Part shown: positions 1 to 7,618 of the stretch, one piece after another
Layout of the letters: each line of letters begins with the position of its first letter
Numbering within the stretch: the first letter of the stretch is position 1
From: Pseudomonadota bacterium
GTDB taxonomy: Bacteria; Pseudomonadota; Gammaproteobacteria; Steroidobacterales; Steroidobacteraceae
Assembly (NCBI GenBank): GCA_021817875.1
Contig: JAKAFQ010000064.1
Span: forward strand, 1-12,459
DNA: 12,459 bases
Direction: 5' to 3'
Made by a program: the position numbers and the translations under genes
Notes under the pieces: model-generated
Databases searched by the model: none
What the model saw: the letters and a program-made list of their open reading frames with translations, nothing else
What the model was told of the DNA's origin: nothing

Positions 1-4
1 CGGT

Positions 5-529
5 TCAGCAGCAGGAATTGGCCGATTTCACCGGCATGCCGACCGGCTTGCCGCGAGAGGTTGGCGTGCAGCAGGCCGAGCTTTCGACCGCGGTGACCGG
101 CATTGCCTCTGAAGGTGAGCAGCATGCCGCCGTCGCCGCATCAGGCTTCTGGGCCTCGCTGAACACCGGAATGCTGCCCAGCGTGTGGAAGTGCTCCCAC
201 GCGAGGCCCTGCGGGTCGGTGACCCAGTGTTTCTCGCTGCGGGCATAGCAGCAGGTTGTCTCGCCTTCATCGAGCAGCGCCATGTCGGCGGATTCGGCTC
301 GCGCCTTGAGGGCGGCGAGCTCCTCGGGATCATCCGTCTGGAAACCCAGGTGGTCGATGCCGGGCTTGGACGCGCGCGTGGAGATCGCGAAGTTCAGGCG
401 CGGATCCTCGAGCATCCACTTGGCATAGTCGCTCTCGATGCGGACTGGATCGGCGGCGAACAGCTTCGAGTAGAAGCCGATGCTCTTTTCGAGGTCAGCA
501 ACATGCACATGGACATGGAATCTTTTCAT
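5..529 (-). CDS. arsI: ArsI-type organoarsenical C-As lyase (glyoxalase/VOC fold)
   Basis: The 174-residue protein is a vicinal-oxygen-chelate fold enzyme of the ArsI/CadI group. ArsI is a cytoplasmic Fe(II) dioxygenase that splits the C-As bond of trivalent methyl- or aryl-arsenicals and releases As(III). The N-terminus has the HVHVHVADLEKS strand carrying the first metal His (H5 or H7). H60 in GIDHLGFQ and E112 in LAWEHFH are the other expected Fe ligands. The vicinal pair C93-C94 in ETTCCYAR is the family signature that binds the arsenical. Beyond the usual fold, the C-terminal tail holds three more Cys pairs: 136-137, 153-154 and the last two residues. A GGAG sequence lies 8 nt before the ATG. 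The gene follows arsR by 15 bp on the same strand, so it is probably co-transcribed and derepressed by As(III). The older name for related proteins is cadmium-induced protein CadI. Confidence 0.9.
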   Translation of the reverse strand: MKRFHVHVHVADLEKSIGFYSKLFAADPVRIESDYAKWMLEDPRLNFAISTRASKPGIDHLGFQTDDPEELAALKARAESADMALLDEGETTCCYARSEKHWVTDPQGLAWEHFHTLGSIPVFSEAQKPDAATAACCSPSEAMPVTAVESSACCTPTSRGKPVGMPVKSANSCC

Positions 530-544
530 TGTGATCGCTCCGAT

Positions 545-871
545 TCAGCAGGTGGACCGCCGCTTGCGAACCGAAGGGATGCAGGCCTGGCCCTGGCAGC
601 AGTGGTCGGTGAGGTAACCGAGCAGCTCGTTCATGTGGGCAAGCGCCGGGCGGTAATGCAGATTCCGCCCTCGGCGCTCGACGGTGATGAGATCCGCATG
701 AACCAACTCCTTGAGGTGGAATGAGAGCGTCGTCGCAGGGATGTCGAGGGCGGCGGACAGAGCGCTGGGGGTCATGCCTGTGGGGCCGGCGCCCACCAGC
801 GTGCGGAAGACTCTCAGGCGCGCTTCCTGCGCGAGGGCGGCCAAGGCGGAGACGGCAGCATTCTCATTCAT
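545..871 (-). CDS. arsR: ArsR-family As(III)-responsive repressor
   Basis: This 108-residue winged-helix repressor of the ArsR/SmtB family should bind its own promoter and release it when As(III) is bound. The helix-turn-helix is at about residues 34-60 (SALSAALDIPATTLSFHLKE), followed by the beta-wing (ITVERRGRNLHYR). It lacks the ELCVCDL metal motif of the E. coli type in the DNA-binding helix. Instead C91, C92 and C97 form a C-terminal cluster (HCCQGQAC), with a final C108. This resembles the Acidithiobacillus ferrooxidans type of ArsR, where a C-terminal Cys triad binds As(III). It is the first gene of an arsR-arsI unit. No strong ribosome site precedes the ATG, and the candidate promoter -10 box lies only 9 nt upstream of it. 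Confidence 0.92.
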   Translation of the reverse strand: MNENAAVSALAALAQEARLRVFRTLVGAGPTGMTPSALSAALDIPATTLSFHLKELVHADLITVERRGRNLHYRPALAHMNELLGYLTDHCCQGQACIPSVRKRRSTC

Positions 872-912
872 AGTTCCAAGATTATAGAAATATAGATCAA
901 AGTCAATCGCAG
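872..912 (-). promoter_or_regulatory. Promoter and probable ArsR operator of arsR-arsI
   Basis: On the minus strand this AT-rich stretch in a GC-rich background holds TTGACT (901-906) and a perfect TATAAT (881-886). The spacing between them is only 14 nt, short for a sigma70 promoter, so another hexamer may serve as -35. CTATA occurs twice, separated by TTT, between the boxes. Autoregulated ArsR proteins usually bind such AT-rich sites over the promoter. The -10 box is so close to the arsR ATG that the transcript would be leaderless or nearly so. The operator role is inference. Confidence 0.55.
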
Positions 913-1014
913 CGAGTTCTCAGCCGCGAAAGTGAGACGGGGACTGGATCCAGGGAGGCCCCCGCGACGGACCCTGCCGCGGATGGCGCTGCGGCCCGAC
1001 GACTGCGAGCTTTC
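913..1014. other. Intergenic region between DUF302 gene and arsR promoter
   Basis: About 100 bp of GC-rich sequence lies between the end of the DUF302 gene and the arsR promoter. I see no open frame with family resemblance and no clear hairpin followed by a T tract. Read-through from the cytochrome-DUF302 unit into arsR-arsI is therefore possible. Confidence 0.4.
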
Positions 1015-1401
1015 CTAGACGCTGTCGATCACCCGCTGCAGGCGGACGCGCACCTCGTCGGCCACGCTGGTCAGTCGGGCGTTGCCGACCCTTCCCATCG
1101 ATGCCACGGGATCGACGGCGGCCACCTCGATCTGGCCGGGCTCTTGTTCGCGGACGATGACATTGCACGGCAACAGGACACCTAACTTGTTCTCGAGTTG
1201 CAGGGCCTGGTGCGCGAAGTTCGGATTGCAGGCCCCGAGGATCCGGTAGCTGGGCATGTCGGCGCCGATCTTGGCCTTGAGGGTCGCCTGCACATCGATA
1301 TCGGTCAGGATGCCAAAGCCTTCCTGCTTCAATGCGGCGGTGACCCGTTGGATCACCGCGTCGAAATCCTGCGTCACCGTCTTGGCAAGATAGTAGGACA
1401 T
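1015..1401 (-). CDS. DUF302 domain protein
   Basis: This small protein of 128 residues matches the DUF302 family along its whole length. Visible family features are the opening YYLAKTV strand, EGFGILTDIDV, the GACNPNFAHQAL turn and the LLPCNVIV strand with a single conserved Cys. The biochemical function of DUF302 is unknown, and members often lie near metal-resistance or thiol-redox genes. I see no signal peptide, so a cytoplasmic location is likely. GTG at 1404 and ATG at 1401 are adjacent. GGAGG lies 3 nt from the GTG but 6 nt from the ATG, so I chose the ATG. It follows the Met-rich cytochrome gene by 22 bp and is probably in the same transcript, which would put it under the MerR-type promoter. 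Confidence 0.85.
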   Translation of the reverse strand: MSYYLAKTVTQDFDAVIQRVTAALKQEGFGILTDIDVQATLKAKIGADMPSYRILGACNPNFAHQALQLENKLGVLLPCNVIVREQEPGQIEVAAVDPVASMGRVGNARLTSVADEVRVRLQRVIDSV

Positions 1402-1423
1402 CACAGGCCTCCGGTTGCGCGGC

Positions 1424-2332
1424 TCAATGCGCCGCGGCCGCGTGCTTTCCGAGGTAGTCGGTGATCGCGTCGAGTTCCGCAGCGCTTGGCGTCTTCAGGT
1501 CCGGCATGGCGCTGCCCGACAGATCGTGAATGTGATCGCGCATGCGCGAGGTGACCGCGTTCCACTCGGTGTTGGTGTGTAAGGCGGGCGAGGGCGCGGC
1601 GTGGCATTGCGAGCAGTACTTGGTCACGAGCTGGGCTCCTGAGGACTGTGAGTCCGGCAACGTGGTCGCCGCGTTGGGCGCCCACATCCAGCCCATGCCG
1701 CGCATGGACTGCATGCCGCGGTACATGGTTTCGTAGTGGGCCCGGATCAGTGCCTGTCGCTTCGCCGGATCCTTCTCCACGGCAATCGCGGCCATCTGCT
1801 GGTGCATCTGCTGCATCATGCCCTGCATCTGGCGTCGGTATTGATCCGATGGCATGCCCGAGGGCATGCCCCACCAGCCCTGGCCGGAGCCCATCATTCC
1901 AGGCCCCATCATTCCCGGGCCCATGTGTCCCATGCCCATCATGCCGTGGCCCATCCAGCCGTGCTCCATCCAGCCGCGACCTGCAGTGCCGCGCGAACCC
2001 ATCATGCCGGGACCCATCATGTTCGGGTCCATCATCATCCAGTCGGCGTTTCCGTTGGCAGCCATGCCGGGCATCATGCGGGTGCTGCGCATGTGCTCCA
2101 GCATCATTGACCAGTGTCGTTGCATGGCCTGCTGCCTAGCTGCAGGGTCCGGCGCATTTTGAACCTGCGCCAGCTGCTGGCTGAGCTCATCGGCTTGTTG
2201 CTGTAACTGGGCCGTCGTCGGCGGCTCGGTGGCGCCGGGTGCCGCGGCGTGTGCTAGCGAGTACAGGCACAGCGCGAGCGCACAGAGCGCCAAGCGCGCC
2301 GGATGAATAGCGGGACGATCAGTGTTCAGCAT
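1424..2332 (-). CDS. Periplasmic Met-rich c-type cytochrome, probable metal-binding protein
   Basis: The protein has 302 residues. A signal peptide (hydrophobic core about 14-27, cleavage near AHA-AA at 29) sends it to the periplasm. Residues about 98-158 are a Gly/Met/His-rich segment with repeated GPGMM and HGWMGHGMM units, suited to Cu(I) or similar soft metals. Two related helical segments flank it: 62-90 (DPAARQQAMQRH...) and 188-216 (DPAKRQALIRAH...). I count 12 identities in 29 positions. The C-terminal domain carries one c-type haem site, CSQCH (C240, C243, H244), with M276 in GSAMPDL as a candidate axial ligand. The start at 2332 has GGAGG 8 nt upstream. An in-frame ATG at 2386 overlaps the -10 box, so it is excluded. 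The role is inferred as metal binding or redox buffering, and no named family fits the whole protein. Confidence 0.8.
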   Translation of the reverse strand: MLNTDRPAIHPARLALCALALCLYSLAHAAAPGATEPPTTAQLQQQADELSQQLAQVQNAPDPAARQQAMQRHWSMMLEHMRSTRMMPGMAANGNADWMMMDPNMMGPGMMGSRGTAGRGWMEHGWMGHGMMGMGHMGPGMMGPGMMGSGQGWWGMPSGMPSDQYRRQMQGMMQQMHQQMAAIAVEKDPAKRQALIRAHYETMYRGMQSMRGMGWMWAPNAATTLPDSQSSGAQLVTKYCSQCHAAPSPALHTNTEWNAVTSRMRDHIHDLSGSAMPDLKTPSAAELDAITDYLGKHAAAAH

Positions 2333-2340
2333 GATGGCGG

Positions 2341-2345
2341 CCTCC
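2341..2345 (-). promoter_or_regulatory. Shine-Dalgarno site that fixes the start of the Met-rich cytochrome
   Basis: GGAGG on the minus strand lies 8 nt before the ATG at 2332. It supports that start over the upstream in-frame ATG at 2386. Confidence 0.75.
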
Positions 2346-2381
2346 GTCAAAGCGAGCCGATTCGTGTCGCGCGGCCGATTG

Positions 2382-2412
2382 AACATAGTCCCTGTAGCGG
2401 CTACAGGGTCAA
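2382..2412 (-). promoter_or_regulatory. MerR-family (CadR/PbrR-like) promoter with 19-bp spacer and inverted-repeat operator
   Basis: On the minus strand TTGACC (2407-2412) and TATGTT (2382-2387) are separated by 19 bp instead of 17. The spacer holds most of a perfect inverted repeat, CCCTGTAG-3 bp-CTACAGGG, at 2390-2408. An over-long spacer filled by a dyad is the hallmark of MerR-type metal-activated promoters, which the regulator untwists. The CTGTAG/CTACAG arms resemble sites of the CadR/PbrR/ZntR subgroup more than CueR sites (CCTTGCC type). No merR-like gene is present in the window, so the regulator must be encoded elsewhere. The promoter would serve the cytochrome-DUF302 unit. Confidence 0.8.
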
Positions 2413-2507
2413 GTCAGGGGTTCCACCTAAGAAATCGCAGTCGATGCGTGGACGGCAATGGCCTTCAAGCACCATGTCAGTTTGACGCGCCGCAGTACCT
2501 AAGTGAT
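2413..2507. other. Gap between the P-type ATPase end and the MerR-type promoter
   Basis: About 95 bp separates the ATPase stop codon from the -35 box of the cytochrome promoter. I see no coding sequence and no convincing Rho-independent terminator in it. Confidence 0.4.
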
Positions 2508-4658
2508 CTACGGTGAACGGACGTCGGACGGATCCGGTGCGGGGCGCAGCAAGCGCAGGCCGTTGGCCACGACCAGAAGGCTCGCGCCCATGTCGGCAAA
2601 GACGGCCATCCACATCGTTGCCCCGGCAAGCAGGGCAAGGACCAGGAAGACCACTTTGACACCAAGGGCCAAGGTGATGTTTTGCACGAGAATCGCCCGG
2701 GTGCGCTTGGACAGTCGGATGAGCTCGGGGATGCGGCGCAGGTCATCGTTCATCACAACGACATCCGCGGCCTCGACGGCGGCGTCGGTACCGGCGGCCC
2801 CCATGGCGATGCCGATGTCGGCGCGTACCAGCGCCGGCGCGTCGTTGATGCCATCTCCAACCATCGCAACCACACCACTTTTAGCCTTGAGGTCACCAAT
2901 GGCCTGCAGTTTGTCGGCGGGCAGCAGGTTTCCGCGCGCCTCATCGACACCGGCCTCCTGCGCGATGCTGTCGGCAGTGCGCTGGTTGTCTCCGGTCAGA
3001 ATAATCGTGCGGATGCCAAGATCGTGCAGGGCGGCGATGGCTTCGCGCGAGCTGGGCTTGATCGCATCAGCCACCGCGAAGAGGCCAAGCACGGAATGAG
3101 AGGAAGCCAGCAGCGTGGTGGTGCGCCCCTGCTCCTCGTGTGCACGGAGTTTGGATTCCAGCGCGTCGCTGCAGAGGTTCATCTCCTCGATCAGCCGGTG
3201 ATTGCCGAGTACGAACGATTGCTCGCCGATCCTCCCCTCGATGCCACGACCGGGGAGTGCCGTGAAGTTCGAGACCGCGTTCTCAGCGCGCTTAAGGCCG
3301 CCCGCAATGGCGCGCGCGACCGGATGGTCGGAACGACCCGCAAGACTTGCCGCGTTGCGCTTGACGTCCTCGGGCGCGCCGCTCAGAACCTCGACATCGA
3401 GCAGTCGCGGCTTGCCTTCGGTGAGGGTGCCCGTCTTGTCGAGAGCGACGATGCGGATTCGCCGGGCCGATTCCAGGTACGCGCCGCCTTTGATGAGGAT
3501 GCCGCGTCGAGCGGCGCTGGCGAGGGCGCTCACGACGGCGACCGGCGTCGAGATGACCAGCGCACAGGGGCAGCCGATGACCAGCAGGACCAGCGCCTTG
3601 TAGAGCGACTGCATCCAGGTCCAACCGAGGAGCCAGGGGCACACCACCGCAACGGCGAGTGCCATTGACAGGACGGCGGGCGTATACAGGGCGGCGAACT
3701 TGTCGACGAAGCGCTGGGTCGGAGCGCGCGAGCCCTGGGCCGATTCAACGGCCTGGATGATTCGCGCCAGGGTGGTGTTGCCAGCCGTTGCCGTGACCTG
3801 AAACTCGAGTTCGCCGGTCTGGTTGACGGTGCCCGCGAAAACCGAATCGCCGGCGGATTTGTCGACGGGGATGCTCTCGCCGGTGACGGGCGCCTGGTTC
3901 ACGGCACTCGTGCCCCGGCTGATGAGGCCGTCGAGCGCGATGCGCGCCCCCGGGCGTACCCGCACGGTGGCCCCGATTGGCACGGTGGTGGCAAGCAGCT
4001 CCGCCCAGGCTCCATCGGCCTGGCGGACCTCGGCCCGTTGCGGGGCCAGGTCGAGCAGGCCGCGAATGGCGTTGCGGGCCCGATCGAGCGATCGCGCCTC
4101 GATCAGCTCGGCGATTGCGTACAGCGCAATCACCATCGCGGCCTCGGGCCATTGGCCGATGAGGAAGGCACCGGTCACGGCCACGCTCATCAGGGCGTTG
4201 ATCGTTGGCCGTGCATGGCGCAGCGCCGATAACCCCTTGCGATAGGTCTCGAATCCGGCGAGGGCAATCGCGGTGGCCGCCAGCGCCATGACCATTATGC
4301 GAGTGGGCAAGCTACTGCTGGCCAGCAGGGACGCCAGTTCCGCAGCCGCAGCCAGGACCAGCGCGACGACCGGACGGACCAGCGTAGCGCCGCTGAGCGC
4401 TCCCGGCGTGTGTTCCATTGCGGGCAGGCTATCGGTGGGCTTTGGATCGAAGCCCGCGGCCCGTATGGCTGTCTCCACAGCTGCTAAGTCCGCGGCGGGA
4501 GCAGTGACCGTGAGGGTCCGCGCGGCCAACTGGAATCGCAGGCTCTCGATGCCCGGTACGCCCTCCAGCGCATGGCGGATCTCGGCCTCTTCCGAGGCGC
4601 AATCCATGTTCGCGATGCGAAACGTGGCAACCGCAGATTGAGTCGGCGCGAGGCTCAC
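2508..4658 (-). CDS. cadA: Zn2+/Cd2+/Pb2+-exporting P1B-type ATPase
   Basis: This 716-residue inner-membrane pump exports soft divalent cations using ATP. An N-terminal HMA domain (about 10-75) carries NMDCASEE with one Cys (C20), the DCxxEE variant common in CadA/PbrA-like pumps rather than CxxC. The actuator loop has TGES at 259-262. The transmembrane metal site is CPC at 363-365, followed by the phosphorylation motif DKTGTLTEG at D407. HP is at 445-446 and GDGINDAP at 601-608. N660, K668 and D689 in the last two helices fit the P1B-2 (Zn/Cd/Pb) pattern, not the Cu pattern. The start is GTG at 4658, with GGAGA 7-8 nt upstream. It lies 12 bp after the czcA-like remnant, which points to a former czc-cadA-type operon. 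Its upstream promoter was probably removed with the front of that operon. The exact metal cannot be told, and zntA or pbrA are equally fair names. Confidence 0.93.
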   Translation of the reverse strand: MSLAPTQSAVATFRIANMDCASEEAEIRHALEGVPGIESLRFQLAARTLTVTAPAADLAAVETAIRAAGFDPKPTDSLPAMEHTPGALSGATLVRPVVALVLAAAAELASLLASSSLPTRIMVMALAATAIALAGFETYRKGLSALRHARPTINALMSVAVTGAFLIGQWPEAAMVIALYAIAELIEARSLDRARNAIRGLLDLAPQRAEVRQADGAWAELLATTVPIGATVRVRPGARIALDGLISRGTSAVNQAPVTGESIPVDKSAGDSVFAGTVNQTGELEFQVTATAGNTTLARIIQAVESAQGSRAPTQRFVDKFAALYTPAVLSMALAVAVVCPWLLGWTWMQSLYKALVLLVIGCPCALVISTPVAVVSALASAARRGILIKGGAYLESARRIRIVALDKTGTLTEGKPRLLDVEVLSGAPEDVKRNAASLAGRSDHPVARAIAGGLKRAENAVSNFTALPGRGIEGRIGEQSFVLGNHRLIEEMNLCSDALESKLRAHEEQGRTTTLLASSHSVLGLFAVADAIKPSSREAIAALHDLGIRTIILTGDNQRTADSIAQEAGVDEARGNLLPADKLQAIGDLKAKSGVVAMVGDGINDAPALVRADIGIAMGAAGTDAAVEAADVVVMNDDLRRIPELIRLSKRTRAILVQNITLALGVKVVFLVLALLAGATMWMAVFADMGASLLVVANGLRLLRPAPDPSDVRSP

Positions 4659-4670
4659 ACCAGGATCTCC

Positions 4671-5618
<948 letters not shown>

Positions 5619-5683
5619 TCAGCGGCCATCACGGATCTTGGTTTAAGGTTCGGTTACCACGCCAGAACTTTAATCGGAGAACC

Positions 5684-6880
5684 ATGATGGCCAAGCCTAG
5701 CATTGCATTGTCTGAGCTCCTGGAAAAGGGGGCGGACAGCGATCTTTTGCGCGAGATGATCCAGCACATCGTGCAGCGCGTGATGGACATGGACGTCGAG
5801 AACATCTGCGCCGCTTCCTACGGCGAACGCAGCCCCGAGCGCCAGAACAGCCGCAACGGCTACCGAGAGCGGCTCTGGGAGACCCGTGCCGGATCGGTGA
5901 ATGTCAAGATCCCGAAGCTGCGCGCCGGGAGCTACTTTCCGCCGTTCCTCGAGCCGCGCCGACCCGCCGAGAAGGCGCTCGCCGCTGTAATCCAGGAGGC
6001 GTACGTGCAGGGCGTCTCGACCCGCTCCGTGGATGAGTTGGTCAAGGCCATGGGCATGGCGGGCATCTCCAAGAGCCAGGTCAGCCGGCTGTGCGGGGAG
6101 ATCGACGAGCGCGTCAACGCATTCCTCGATCGGCCCATCGAAGGGGATTGGCCCTACCTGTGGATCGACGCGACGTATGTGAAATCGCGGGAAGCCGGCC
6201 GGATCGTCTCCAAGGCCGTAATAATAGCCGTCGCCGTGAACACCGAGGGGACCCGCGAAGTGCTCGGCATGGCGGTCAATCCGTCGGAAGCCGAGACCTT
6301 CTGGACCGATTTCCTGCGTTCCCTGACCCGCCGAGGGTTGCGGGGTGTAAAGCTCGTGATCTCGGACGCCCATGAAGGCCTGAAGGCGGCGGCGGCGAAG
6401 GTGCTCGGTGCGAGCTGGCAGCGCTGCAAGGTTCATTTTCTGCGCAATGCCCTCGCGCACGCCGGCAAGGGACAACGTCAGATGGTGCTCGCCGCGATCA
6501 ACACCGTGTTCGCGCAGGACTCGGTCGACTCCGCGGTCACGCAATGGCGGTTGGTCGCTGATCAGCTGCGGCCGAAGTTCCCGAAGCTCTCGCAACTCAT
6601 GGACGGCGCCGAGGCCGACGTGCTCGCCTACATGGGCTTCCCGAAGGCACACCGCACGCAGATCCACACCAATCCACTCGAGAGGCTCAACGCCGAAGTC
6701 AAACGCCGAACCGACGTCGTCGGCATCTTCCCGAACACGGCCGCTGTCACGCGCCTGGTCGGTGCGTTGCTGCTCGAGCAAAACGACGAGTGGCAACTGC
6801 AGCGACGTTACATGCAGCTTGAAGGGTTACAGTCCTTGAGCAACAATCAACCCGCTCGGTTGTCCGCAGTCGTCAACTGA
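5684..6880 (+). CDS. IS256-family DDE transposase
   Basis: This is a complete 398-residue transposase of the mutator/IS256 superfamily, a normal length for the family. The acidic triad is visible: D162 in WIDATYVK, D228 in VISDAHEGL and E333 in [13 protein letters not shown]. Between the second D and the E lies the family motif [11 protein letters not shown] (C248, H251). The N-terminal part contains [12 protein letters not shown] and the [18 protein letters not shown] stretch expected before the catalytic core. The start is ATG ATG at 5684/5687, with GGAGA just upstream. A longer frame from 5615 would begin inside the hairpin region and has no ribosome site. The gene appears undamaged, so the element may still be active. 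Confidence 0.95.
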   Translation: MMAKPSIALSELLEKGADSDLLREMIQHIVQRVMDMDVENICAASYGERSPERQNSRNGYRERLWETRAGSVNVKIPKLRAGSYFPPFLEPRRPAEKALAAVIQEAYVQGVSTRSVDELVKAMGMAGISKSQVSRLCGEIDERVNAFLDRPIEGDWPYLWIDATYVKSREAGRIVSKAVIIAVAVNTEGTREVLGMAVNPSEAETFWTDFLRSLTRRGLRGVKLVISDAHEGLKAAAAKVLGASWQRCKVHFLRNALAHAGKGQRQMVLAAINTVFAQDSVDSAVTQWRLVADQLRPKFPKLSQLMDGAEADVLAYMGFPKAHRTQIHTNPLERLNAEVKRRTDVVGIFPNTAAVTRLVGALLLEQNDEWQLQRRYMQLEGLQSLSNNQPARLSAVVN

Positions 6881-6909
6881 GCACGAGTGGACCTTGCCAA
6901 GATCTATCA

Positions 6910-6938
6910 CTCGTACACCACGCTTCGGGACACGATCC
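6910..6938 (-). repeat. Right terminal inverted repeat of the IS256-family element
   Basis: Read inward on the minus strand it starts GGATCGTGTCCCGAAGCGTG and matches the left repeat at 25 of 29 positions. It lies 29 bp after the transposase stop codon. Confidence 0.9.
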
Positions 6939-7024
6939 TTTTCTTGTGCCCGTAGGTCCAAGCTGCGCCCTGACAGGCGCCCTGGAGCGCTCGGCGCACG
7001 CGTGCGACAATAGGCAAGTTTTCT

Positions 7025-7051
7025 GTAACCGCCGCGCCGAATCCCGCGTAA
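7025..7051 (+). promoter_or_regulatory. Putative SigF-type ECF promoter of the sigma/anti-sigma operon
   Basis: GTAACC (7025-7030), a 16-bp spacer and CGTAA (7047-7051) stand just before the sigma-factor gene. As I recall, Caulobacter SigF, whose partner is also a DUF1109 protein, uses GTAACC-N16-CGAA. The fit suggests autoregulation. The -10 element ends 6 nt before the ATG and no Shine-Dalgarno sequence is visible, so the transcript may be leaderless. Confidence 0.65.
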
Positions 7052-7057
7052 TAATCG

Positions 7058-7618
7058 ATGTCCACACAAGCTCCGGAGCCAGCGCTCCATGCTCTGATGC
7101 TCGCGGGGCTGGACGGAGACGCCTGCGCCCACCGCAGGCTGCTCAAGGAGCTGAGCCACTATCTGCGAGCCTATTTCCGGCGCCACCTGCTGGGCAAGGG
7201 GAGAACCGCGGAAGACGCCGAGGATTTGGTGCAAGAGACGCTGATCGCCATTCACGCGCGCCGGCAGACGTATGACCGCTCGCAGCCGCTCACGCCCTGG
7301 GTTTATGCCATTGCACGGCATAAGCTCATCGACGGCTATCGGGGAATCGGCACCTCACCCGAGCTCGTGCCGATCGCAGCGGCCGAGGACGTGACAGTCG
7401 ATGGCGGGACCGCCCCCGTCGAGAGCAACCTGGATATGGAGACGCTTCTGAGGCAACTGCCGGTCAAGGTGAGGCAAGCCGTTCGAAAGATGAAGCTCGA
7501 AGGCCTCACCGCGGGCGAGCTAGCCGCCGAGACAGGTGTTTCCCCGTCAGCCGCCAAGGTGGCCGTGCATCGCGGGCTGCGGGCGTTATCAGCCTTGGTC
7601 AAGGGCGAACTGCCATGA
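7058..7618 (+). CDS. sigF: ECF sigma factor, SigF-like (DUF1109-partnered)
   Basis: The 186-residue protein has a sigma region 2 at about residues 14-96, with DAEDLVQETLIAIH and the -10-contacting TPWVYAIARHKLIDGYR segment. A linker follows, then sigma region 4 at about 126-178 (LTAGELAAETGVSPSAAKVAVHRGL, helix-turn-helix). It therefore directs RNA polymerase to a special promoter set. Its stop overlaps the start of the DUF1109 gene by 4 nt (ATGA), so the sigma factor and its membrane inhibitor are translationally coupled. In Caulobacter the SigF-NrsF pair answers cadmium and chromium stress, which fits this metal-gene setting. The sigF name is by analogy, and the target genes here are unknown apart from probable self-activation. 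Confidence 0.88.
   Translation: MSTQAPEPALHALMLAGLDGDACAHRRLLKELSHYLRAYFRRHLLGKGRTAEDAEDLVQETLIAIHARRQTYDRSQPLTPWVYAIARHKLIDGYRGIGTSPELVPIAAAEDVTVDGGTAPVESNLDMETLLRQLPVKVRQAVRKMKLEGLTAGELAAETGVSPSAAKVAVHRGLRALSALVKGELP

Noticed and set aside
2332..2386. Upstream in-frame ATG (2386) as the cytochrome start, giving 18 extra residues
   Set aside because: The ATG lies inside the -10 box of the MerR-type promoter. It has no good ribosome site and puts a charged extension before the signal peptide.
2682..3668. 328-residue plus-strand open frame
   Set aside because: It is antisense to the P-type ATPase, whose motifs cover the region completely.
5652..5657. Other GTAACC hexamers (such as 5652-5657 minus, and near 620 and 9422 plus) as SigF-type promoters
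   Set aside because: None has a CGAA/CGTA element after a 16-bp spacer, and those at 620 and 9422 lie in or antisense to coding sequence.
5654..6796. 380-residue minus-strand open frame
   Set aside because: It is antisense to the well-supported IS256-family transposase, and is a mirror frame caused by GC-rich codon use.
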